Assembly: GCF_036346855.1 (NCBI RefSeq)
Contig: NZ_CP107841.1
Location: 10,482,001-10,546,000, forward strand
Direction: 5' to 3'
Origin: Streptomyces europaeiscabiei
GTDB lineage: Bacteria; Actinomycetota; Actinomycetes; Streptomycetales; Streptomycetaceae
Length of the DNA: 64,000 nt
Shown here: piece after piece, positions 58,170-64,000 of the stretch
Layout of the letters: each line of letters starts with the position of its first letter
Numbering within the stretch: position 1 is the stretch's first letter
Notes under the pieces: generated by a model
What the model saw: only the letters and a program-made list of their open reading frames with translations
Databases searched by the model: none
What the model was told of the DNA's origin: nothing
Position numbers and translations under genes: made by a program

Positions 58170-58612
58170 GTGCCGGGAGATTCGGGCGGGCGTAGGGTTG
58201 GACGCGTCGAAGGGTGGGCGGGCAACGACCGCTGTGCGTGGGGGGTGTAGATGTCGTTGACGCGGGCGGGAGTCGACATCCCACACGACATGTCCGTCGT
58301 CGGGTACAGCAAGGCGCCCGTTTCGGCAGCCCGGGCGGACCATGACGCGTAGTCCTGCGGGCCCGGCACCCCGGTCGTTCGAAGAGCACGACGGTCAACT
58401 CGGAATCGACTGTCAGGCGTAGATGGTCACTGGCGCGTATGGCATCGGTGACCAGTCGGCTGGTGGCCGGTGTCCGTTCCACGGCGCGCGCGTGCCGGTC
58501 GGCTCGGTGGACGGCCAGGCTGAACCAGAACGGCAGACCGCGGGCACGGCGGCTGAGATGGAGGGTCGGGTCCGCCGGATTGTGGACATCACGGTCGATG
58601 GCGTCGAGACAG
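58170..58612 (-). pseudogene. PLP-dependent decarboxylase (group II), C-terminal part of a split gene
   Basis: The minus strand reads HCLDAIDRDVHNPADPTLHL, SRRARGLPFWFSLAVHRADR, HARAVERTPATSRLVTDAIR and ASDHLRLTVDSELTVVLFER, then after a frameshift QDYASWSARAAETGALLYPT. This is the C-terminal domain of aromatic-amino-acid-decarboxylase-like enzymes. The preceding part of the same gene lies at 63487-63715, and the two pieces meet exactly at the ends of the 58613-63487 insertion. Confidence 0.8.
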
Positions 58613-58677
58613 TGAGCTTTTTCAGAGTGGCCCTGATCGAGTGATGGCTGAGCCGAAGCAAGCTAGTTGTCACATGG

Positions 58678-59142
58678 TCAGGTGTGCTGTCGCTGTGGAC
58701 GAGGCTGCATGCGTTGGACTTGACCAGCTGAACACCGATGCCACCGGATCGCCCAGGTCTGGTCGGCCCACACCACCGCTTCGGGAACTGCCAATGGCAA
58801 CTCTGGAAGGTCCAGCCAGCTCAGTTCCTCGGGTGTGAGTTCAAAGTGCCGCTCCCGGAGCCGGGTCCGGCAGTACCGCAGGGCTTGGCCGACGAAAACG
58901 TCGAAACGGCTCACAACGTCGTGAGCGAGTTGGAGGGTGACCTCTTCAGGCGGCGCGGCGGGCTCAATCACCAGACTGACAACCGCCGCGTTGCCGCCCG
59001 CCGACTCCGGGAAGCAGCCGGTCCAGCAGGCCAGGGACGGAGGGCTCTCCGTCCGTGTGAATGCAAGCCCGGCGATATGCAGCGTTGCAGGCAGGTCCAC
59101 GCCAATACCCGAGATACTTGGCGGTTCGCCGTCGTCCGACAT
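58678..59142 (-). CDS. Uncharacterised small protein
   Basis: 154 aa from ATG 59142; a TTG 18 bp upstream is an alternative. No family recognised. It begins with a short beta-rich part (SISGIGVDLPATLHIAGLAF) and has the central stretch VSRFDVFVGQALRYCRTRLR followed by ERHFELTPEELSWLDLPEL. Near the C-terminus VPEAVVWADQTWAIRWHRCS resembles the closing strand pair of small soluble immunity-type proteins. No signal or membrane segment. It lies in the IS-bounded island next to the DUF4259 gene. Confidence 0.55.
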   Translation of the reverse strand: MSDDGEPPSISGIGVDLPATLHIAGLAFTRTESPPSLACWTGCFPESAGGNAAVVSLVIEPAAPPEEVTLQLAHDVVSRFDVFVGQALRYCRTRLRERHFELTPEELSWLDLPELPLAVPEAVVWADQTWAIRWHRCSAGQVQRMQPRPQRQHT

Positions 59143-59378
59143 CAGCTCAGCATAGGACAAGCCCCGTCACGCCGATTACCGACAGCCACGCACACGGTGC
59201 CGGCATGGCCGCTTTCTACTCCCGAACCGAGCCCTATCTGCGCGACCCTAAGCAGCGGTCCGGATGCGCAACTCGTCCTGACGAGCGGGCCGGGGTCCTC
59301 CAGGCCGCCATACCGGCTGGTGGAGCGGAAGTGCCGTTCGTCCTGCACGCCGTGTGAGCGTTCGTTCGGGGACAGTCC

Positions 59379-59756
59379 TCAGTCCGAGTCCTCCTTCCTC
59401 CTGAGCTCGGCCAGCTCGTCGAAAGTACGGATCAGGACGGTGCGTCGCTCGTCCTTGTAACCCGATGAGGGCGCCAACTCGTCGATGCCGCGCTCCCACA
59501 CCGCCATGAACGCCTTCTTCCACCCCTCGACCACCTCGGCCTCGGGCAGCGACGCCCCCACGTACCCCTGCCTCGCCAGAAGGCTCAGCAGCTCCAGGTT
59601 GGCCGGCACCGCAACGCCCCAGTACTCGTCGGGCTCGAGCTCGACCGGATCGCCTGCCATCGCGTCCGCCACCTCGGTGATGAGCCGGTCCGTGAGGATC
59701 GACAAGTGGTCTGCGGCCGCGTCGCTGTCGAAGTTGCCTGTTCCCCAGTCGCCCAC
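59379..59756 (-). CDS. DUF4259 family protein
   Basis: 125 aa from GTG 59756, with GGAG just upstream. The start [20 protein letters not shown] is the family hallmark; the remainder is helical (LISEVADA-type and [20 protein letters not shown] segments). Function unknown; relatives are small cytoplasmic proteins often found in accessory or toxin-immunity-rich DNA. Together with the gene at 58678 it may be a passenger of the insertion. The 59757-59954 gap shows no gene. Confidence 0.75.
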   Translation of the reverse strand: MGDWGTGNFDSDAAADHLSILTDRLITEVADAMAGDPVELEPDEYWGVAVPANLELLSLLARQGYVGASLPEAEVVEGWKKAFMAVWERGIDELAPSSGYKDERRTVLIRTFDELAELRRKEDSD

Positions 59757-59954
59757 GGGTCTCCTCTGCTGGCTGGGTCGGTACGCAAGAGCTGTATCAG
59801 CGCGTACCGACAACCGGGCCGCACGGAGGTGCGGCGGGCCGGGATGCCCGGAACGACGTGGACAGGCCTCATGTGTCGGAGCGGTAGTCGCCCGTCGACC
59901 ATCTTCCCGCCGCCTGGCATGCCTGGATCAGGAACAGGCTCTAATCTTGTTCTT

Positions 59955-60726
59955 TTTCTTCCGGTATCGAACGGTGTCTCGAACTGGGTCGCTCACCTGG
60001 AGCCAGGTCCTGCCCGGCATCCACACCCGCCTGGCCCGCCGCGGACTGCTGCCCGCCGAGCACCTGGTCGACTCCGGCTACACCTCCCTGCCTCACCTGG
60101 AACAAGCCGCACGTGAACACCAGGTCACCGTCTCCGGGCCGCTGAAGAGCAACCCCACGCACCAGCACCGCCGAGGCGAGGGCTTCGCCCGGGACGACTT
60201 CCACATCGACTTCGACCTTCGGCAGGTCACCTGTCCCCAGGGCCAGGTCAGCGCTGGCTGGCACGGCCCCTACCCGACATCCTCGCCCACCGCTGCCCCG
60301 CTGACCGTGGCACGGTTCACCAAGAGCCAGTGCCGTCCCTGCCCTGCCCGCACCCAGTGCACCAGCACCGCCGACAACGCCCGCACCGTGGGCTTTCCCC
60401 CGCGCAAGCTCCGCGACCTGCAACTCCGCGTCCGTGCCGAGCAGCAGACGCCCGAGTGGAAGGCCCGCTATGCGGTCCGCTCGGGAGTGGAGGGCACGGT
60501 CAACGAGTTCGCCCACGGACACGGCACGCGCCGCTGTCGCTACCGAGGACAGAGCAAAGCCCACGTCCAGCACGTCCTGACAGCCATCGCCATCAACATC
60601 GAGCGCCTCAGCGGTCTCCCACCAACCGAGAAGGCACCCCCTTCCCGACGACCGACCGCCTTCCAGAGCTACCTCGACCGGTGCGGGATCTCCAGGCCAA
60701 AATCCTGGCGCACCCTGGGCACCTGA
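59955..60726 (+). pseudogene. IS1182-family transposase, C-terminal half
   Basis: Reads [40 protein letters not shown], then [27 protein letters not shown] (zinc-like Cys cluster), and [20 protein letters not shown] then [20 protein letters not shown]. This is the DDE domain C-terminal half, including the last catalytic Glu (SGVEGTVNE). The N-terminal half is missing; a frame continues upstream but is unrelated. It may come from the same element type as the N-terminal scraps at 24.5 and 34.0 kb. Confidence 0.8.
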
Positions 60727-60806
60727 CCTCGGCAACTCCAAGATCCCCGACAGAGTCAAGCTAAGGCAAACGCGTTATGGGTCGCCCAGCTCAGCCGCAG
60801 GGTCCT

Positions 60807-61751
60807 CTATGCGTCGGTCCAGCGGATCGGGTGACCGGATTGATCGGCGGTCAGCCAGGATCCGTCTCCGAGGGGCTGGATGTCGTAGGGATTCTCCGCG
60901 TGCGCATCGAACGCAGCTTGGACCTGGCCGGAGCGCACATCGACGCGGTAGTGGCAGAACCACTCCTGCTGGTCCTCGGTTTCGCCGACAAGGGTGACGA
61001 TGACGGTGTCCTGGTTGAGATAGCCGCCGCTCCATTCCATGAAGACCTCGTCCGGGTCGTGCCCGAAGGCGTCGACGGGGAAGGTGAACGTCACCTCGCC
61101 GTCCGGGCAGGTGTGGATGGCGACGTCGGTCTGCTCGTGGTCGACGGTCATGAATTGGCGTCCGTCGGGCGCCAGGTCGATGAGGCACCGGTCGTTCCAG
61201 GGATAGCGGATGAGATCCATCCGGTCCTCGACCACCGACGCGCGGTAGATGACTGAGCCGTCCTGCCCTTCTCCCACATCGAGGAACACCTGATCGCCCG
61301 CTGGGTGCAACAGATGCTGACCGCCATGGCCAACGGTGTCCAGATCCGCCTGCGCGATGACCGCTCCGGTCCCGGCGTCCAGGGCAACCCACTGATCGGG
61401 GCGGTTACGACCGGCCATGGCATCAGGCCGGTAAACCCAGACCACAAGTCCGTCCAGCGACATCACGCAGCTGGGCCGGTGCCCGAATTGCTGGTCCGAC
61501 TGCGGCTCGAACTCCGACCGCCAGACTTCGATCCCGTCTGCTGTCACGCAGACAACTGCGTTCAGGGTCGTGTAGTAGGCGCGCTGGAGATCTTCGGCAA
61601 CGGCGTGGTCGACGACGTCATCCTCGCCAGACGGCCGACAGATCATGGCGGGTGACAGCACACCCCCGGCATCGGCGGCCAGGTCATAGGCGCAGATGCT
61701 TCCGTCAACGAGCCGCGTGATGACCTGGAGGGGTCGAGTGGGTTGAGCCAT
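60807..61751 (-). CDS. Uncharacterised beta-propeller-like protein
   Basis: 314 aa, no family recognised with certainty. The sequence is strand-rich with repeated small motifs (VITRLVDGSICAYDLAADAG, VVWVYRPDAMAGR, QWVALDAGTGAVIAQADLDT, HLLHPAGDQVFLDVGEGQDG, IRWTDA), like YncE/WD40-type propellers that follow a value through blades. No signal peptide, so cytoplasmic. Divergent from the resolvase gene across 156 bp that carry the res-like repeats. Intact and probably a cargo gene of the mobile segment. Confidence 0.6.
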   Translation of the reverse strand: MAQPTRPLQVITRLVDGSICAYDLAADAGGVLSPAMICRPSGEDDVVDHAVAEDLQRAYYTTLNAVVCVTADGIEVWRSEFEPQSDQQFGHRPSCVMSLDGLVVWVYRPDAMAGRNRPDQWVALDAGTGAVIAQADLDTVGHGGQHLLHPAGDQVFLDVGEGQDGSVIYRASVVEDRMDLIRYPWNDRCLIDLAPDGRQFMTVDHEQTDVAIHTCPDGEVTFTFPVDAFGHDPDEVFMEWSGGYLNQDTVIVTLVGETEDQQEWFCHYRVDVRSGQVQAAFDAHAENPYDIQPLGDGSWLTADQSGHPIRWTDA

Positions 61752-61776
61752 GTCAGGAGGTTAACCTCCAGCAGAT

Positions 61777-61898
61777 CTTCAAGAAACCATCGTTTCTGAA
61801 GACCTGGCACTCAAGATCGAACGATCGCGACACGCCTTCAAAAACTCCTTCAGAAACCTCGGGCTGCAACAACCCCGTGAACCCCGTTTCTTGAGAAG
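61777..61898. promoter_or_regulatory. Putative res recombination site
   Basis: Directly before the resolvase start are repeated half-sites of the type CTTCARAAAC: an inverted pair CTTCAAGAAAC-CAT-CGTTTCTGAAG... at 61777-61801, two direct copies (CTTCAAAAAC and CTTCAGAAAC) at 61837-61857, and GTTTCTTGAGAAG at 61886-61898. Three spaced subsites upstream of the recombinase gene is the layout of Tn3-type res sites. The repeat will also overlap both divergent promoters. Confidence 0.65.
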
Positions 61899-61907
61899 AT
61901 CCCGGGC

Positions 61908-62567
61908 ATGAACGCGTCGCTGGAACCGTCCGAACTCCTCACCCCCTCGCCCACCGTCCTCACCGACATCCGAATCGGCTACGCGAGGGTCTCGACCGGA
62001 GGGCAGAAACTCGACCGCCAGATCGATGCGCTCAACGCGGCGGGCTGCCGACGCATCTTCTCCGACAAGAAGTCCGGCAAGAACGACCTGCGCCCCGAGC
62101 TGAAGGCGTGCCACGCCTTCCTCACCCCCGGCGACACCCTCGTCGTCCCCTCGCTCGACCGCTACGGCCGCAGCCTCCAACACCTCGTCAACATGGTCGC
62201 CGAGCTCCGGGAGCGCGGCATCGGCTTCCGGTCCCTGCACGAGGCGCTCGACACCACCACTCCCGGCGGGCGTCTGATTTTCCACGTCTTCGCCGCGCTC
62301 GCCGAGTTCATCCGCGAACTCATCGTTGCCGGCACCAAGGAGGGCCTTGCCGCCGCCCGCGCCCGCGGCAAGGTCGGCGGGCGCCCCTCGGTCGTCAACG
62401 AGGACCTCATCCGCGCGGCCCGCGACATGCTGCCCAACCCGGCCAACAGCGTCACCACCATCGCCAAGATCCTGGGCGTCTCCGTCGGCACCCTGTACAA
62501 CCACATCCCGGACCTCAAGGAACTGCGGAACTCCCGCGTCCCACGGCAGTTGGAGGGGAGCAAGTAG
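61908..62567 (+). CDS. Serine recombinase (resolvase/invertase)
   Basis: 219 aa. Catalytic domain [20 protein letters not shown] with the active Ser, [17 protein letters not shown] and the [20 protein letters not shown] region, then the E-helix [20 protein letters not shown] and a C-terminal helix-turn-helix ([20 protein letters not shown]). About 25 extra residues precede the usual start. It would resolve cointegrates or invert DNA at the sites just upstream. No linked Tn3 transposase; it sits alone inside the insertion. Confidence 0.9.
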   Translation: MNASLEPSELLTPSPTVLTDIRIGYARVSTGGQKLDRQIDALNAAGCRRIFSDKKSGKNDLRPELKACHAFLTPGDTLVVPSLDRYGRSLQHLVNMVAELRERGIGFRSLHEALDTTTPGGRLIFHVFAALAEFIRELIVAGTKEGLAAARARGKVGGRPSVVNEDLIRAARDMLPNPANSVTTIAKILGVSVGTLYNHIPDLKELRNSRVPRQLEGSK

Positions 62568-62669
62568 TCCCTGCGGCTACTTTGCACCGTGGGTCAGAGA
62601 TAGGAGACCGGGGCCGCGTCAGGGTGTGCGGCAAGCCGTTTGCCTCACGGCGGAGGGACCCGCAACGCA

Positions 62670-62731
62670 CGAGGCTCCTGTGCCGTTGGGGGAGGTGTTC
62701 GAAGTCTCAACCCATCGGCACAGGAGCCTCG
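62670..62731 (+). repeat. 16-bp perfect hairpin at the start of the IS5-type transposase
   Basis: CGAGGCTCCTGTGCCG (62670-62685) pairs exactly with CGGCACAGGAGCCTCG (62716-62731), which touches the TTG start at 62732. Such hairpins can block ribosome entry when transcription comes from outside and so keep transposition low. Confidence 0.75.
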
Positions 62732-63474
62732 TTGGCTCCCCATCCTGCCGCACTCGACCTGCCGCACACGCTGGTTGAGTGGGTCACCATGCTCATCGTC
62801 ACCCGTGAGGATGACCGCCTCTGCAAGCTCCCACCGCACCGGCGCGCGCTGGTCGCCTTGGTGTACCTGCGCAAGCACGACATCCTCGCGCAGATCGCCG
62901 CCGGCTTCGGCATCTCGGTGGGCACCGCCCACGCCTACACCCACACCGTGGTCGACCTGCTCGCGGTGCGGGCACCTGGCCTGCTCAAAGCCCTGCGTGA
63001 AGCCGACCCGGACTTCGTCCTGCTTCGACGGCACCCTCGCCGCATGCGACCGCCTCGGCGACGGCCGGGCGGACTGCTCCGCCAAGCACCGCCGCCGCGG
63101 CGTGAACGTCAGGTGGTCACCGATCTGACCGGACGCCTGCTGTGGATCTCGCCGGCCCCCCGGGTCGGACCCATGACCTGACTGCGGCTCGCACCCACCG
63201 GATCATCCGGTTCTGCGAACGCCAAGGCGTCCCGATCGTTGCCGACCGCGCCTACATCGGCGCCGACCGTGGGTCACCACACCCGTCGGACGCCCACCCG
63301 GTCGCGACCTGTCACCAACCCAGCGCACCGTCAACCGCGCGCTCTCGGCAGTACGAGCATCGGTCGAACGGGGCGTGGCCCGCCTGAAGTCCTGGCAGAT
63401 CTTCCACCTCGCGCGCTGTAGCCCGAATCGAATGTCGTCGATCGCCGCTGCCGTCCTCACCTGGAGCGGCAACG
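62732..63474 (+). pseudogene. IS5-type transposase (DDE_Tnp_4), frameshifted
   Basis: Begins [20 protein letters not shown] (TTG 62732), continues [20 protein letters not shown] with a helix-turn-helix, and in other frames reads [55 protein letters not shown] and ends VERGVARLKSWQIFHLARCS. At least three frameshifts (about 63021, 63110, 63160) separate these, so it is inactive. The first and middle parts of the DDE fold are recognisable. Its right terminal repeat is at 63475-63487. Confidence 0.8.
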
Positions 63475-63486
63475 CTGAAATAGCTC

Positions 63487-63715
63487 AGTGCGCCGACTGA
63501 CTGTGCGCGGCGCGCCGAGGCCGGATCCCGGTAGAGCGGTGCGCAGAAGTCGTAGGCGCGAAGAGTCATTTGTGCGGATCGACGAGGAAGCTGTCGGCGC
63601 GTTCGATGCTGCCGCACGCTGGGCGCTGCCAGGCCTGCTCCGCCGTAGGCGCCGTCGACGTGCAGCCACACCTGGTGGCATTCGCACGCGTCGGCGATGT
63701 GCCGACTCCAGCGTG
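63487..63715 (-). pseudogene. PLP-dependent decarboxylase (group II), middle part of a split gene
   Basis: The minus strand reads HIADACECHQVWLHVDGAYG (the Asp that contacts the PLP ring), ERADSFLVDPHK with the PLP lysine (about 63569-63571), then a TGA where the invariant Trp codon should be, a frameshift and YDFCAPLYRDPASARR. It runs up to the insertion border; the C-terminal part resumes at 58612. Sequence upstream of 63715 is too decayed to follow. Confidence 0.75.
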
Positions 63716-63864
63716 CAGATTCCAGCTGGGCTGAGAGTACTGCCTCGCAACGCATGGGAACGGCTGCGTGACCGATCGGAGTCCGGGCAACAACGAGCGC
63801 GAGGAACTGACGTCGGGCGCACGGTGCACGCGTACGCTCTCCAAGTACAGACGACACTGGTTGC

Positions 63865-64000
63865 GTGATTATCGAACGCGCGTATGTCCATCTTTCCTCG
63901 TACGACGAGGAATCCTGGCCTTGGTCGGTGCCTTGCGTCCGACAGTTGCTCAACGAAGGGCTGCGGTTCACCGCGCCGGTGACTTTTCTGGTCGGTGAGA
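63865..64000 (+). CDS. AAA-family ATPase, N-terminus (3' end outside window)
   Basis: GTG 63865 begins IIERAYVHLSSYDEESWPWS then VPCVRQLLNEGLRFTAPVTF and LVGE, which runs straight into a Walker A loop (GEN...GKST expected) cut by the window end. This start matches small AAA/ABC-type ATPases common in Streptomyces. 45 codons are visible. Function unknown. Confidence 0.65.
   Translation, partial: MIIERAYVHLSSYDEESWPWSVPCVRQLLNEGLRFTAPVTFLVGE

Larger units (their letters stand above)
58613..63487. mobile_element. 4.9-kb insertion bounded by 13-bp inverted repeats
   Basis: The left end TGAGCTTTTTCAG (58613-58625) and right end CTGAAATAGCTCA (63475-63487) are inverted repeats with 12 of 13 matches. 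GTG occurs at both flanks (58612-58614 and 63488-63490), a possible 3-bp target duplication. Removing the segment rejoins the decarboxylase as ...SQSAH-CLDAID.... The right end belongs to the IS5-type transposase at 62732; everything between its two ends has been enlarged by other inserted genes. Confidence 0.65.

Noticed and set aside
59485..59954. Extension of the IS1182 frame upstream of 59955
   Set aside because: Open by chance and antisense to the DUF4259 gene; transposase similarity starts only near 59955.

Overview
This is a very GC-rich window with the codon use, GTG/TTG starts, lipoprotein signals and regulator families of a Streptomyces chromosome. It looks like a chromosome arm: well-preserved sugar-catabolism operons alternate with short stretches full of insertion-sequence (IS) debris and broken genes. 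No rRNA, tRNA or CRISPR array was seen.

Layout. (1) 1-11.65 kb is a sugar-acid/gluconate region. It holds the 3' part of a gluconokinase, a dead drug-efflux gene, a minus-strand operon (putative cyclase/hydrolase, D-2-hydroxyacid dehydrogenase, 3-hydroxyisobutyrate-type dehydrogenase, 6-phosphogluconate dehydrogenase), an IclR regulator and a three-gene RbsABC-type sugar transporter. (2) 11.8-15.1 kb holds transketolase and transaldolase joined in one open frame. (3) 15.4-21.6 kb holds a secreted tripeptidyl-aminopeptidase-type hydrolase, a tripartite tricarboxylate transporter (tctCBA) and its divergent LysR regulator. (4) 21.5-24.9 kb holds IS701, ISAs1 and IS1182 scraps, a truncated Rieske oxygenase and an intact Baeyer-Villiger-type monooxygenase. 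(5) 25-28.8 kb holds a giant XRE-AAA-LuxR regulator and a secreted three-repeat ricin-type lectin. (6) 29.1-41.0 kb is an accessory block lying between the two halves of one tetR gene. It contains IS6, Tn3, IS1182, IS5 and IS110 fragments, a large secreted subtilisin, a desaturase/ferredoxin-reductase pair with a PucR regulator, a low-GC epoxide hydrolase and a WYL regulator. (7) 41.2-44.9 kb holds an FG-GAP secreted protein, relics of a TPP enzyme and of an antibiotic-type nucleotidyltransferase, a GNAT acetyltransferase and a gene-poor kilobase.

(8) 45-58.1 kb is a complete myo-inositol regulon on the minus strand. It has an ABC uptake system (45.0-48.1 kb) and the catabolic operon (58.0 back to 48.9 kb): IolC kinase, an aldolase, IolB, IolD, MmsA/IolA, IolE, IolG and an extra sugar-phosphate isomerase. 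Both transcription units start from promoters of the same design: a TTGACA box, then a -10, then a CTAGMGCGC-type palindrome just downstream. This implies one repressor encoded elsewhere. A folD relic sits between them.

(9) 58.2-63.7 kb is a PLP-dependent decarboxylase gene split by a 4.9-kb segment. The segment ends in matching 13-bp inverted repeats and a 3-bp target duplication. Inside are a decayed IS5-type transposase, an IS1182 C-terminal piece, a serine resolvase with a res-like upstream region, a DUF4259 gene and two uncharacterised genes. The window ends in the start of an AAA ATPase gene.

No wholly new multi-gene system could be demonstrated. The strongest novelties are the transketolase-transaldolase fusion, the two genes split by accessory DNA with readable boundaries, the shared inositol promoter architecture and an inversion inside an IS5 transposase.
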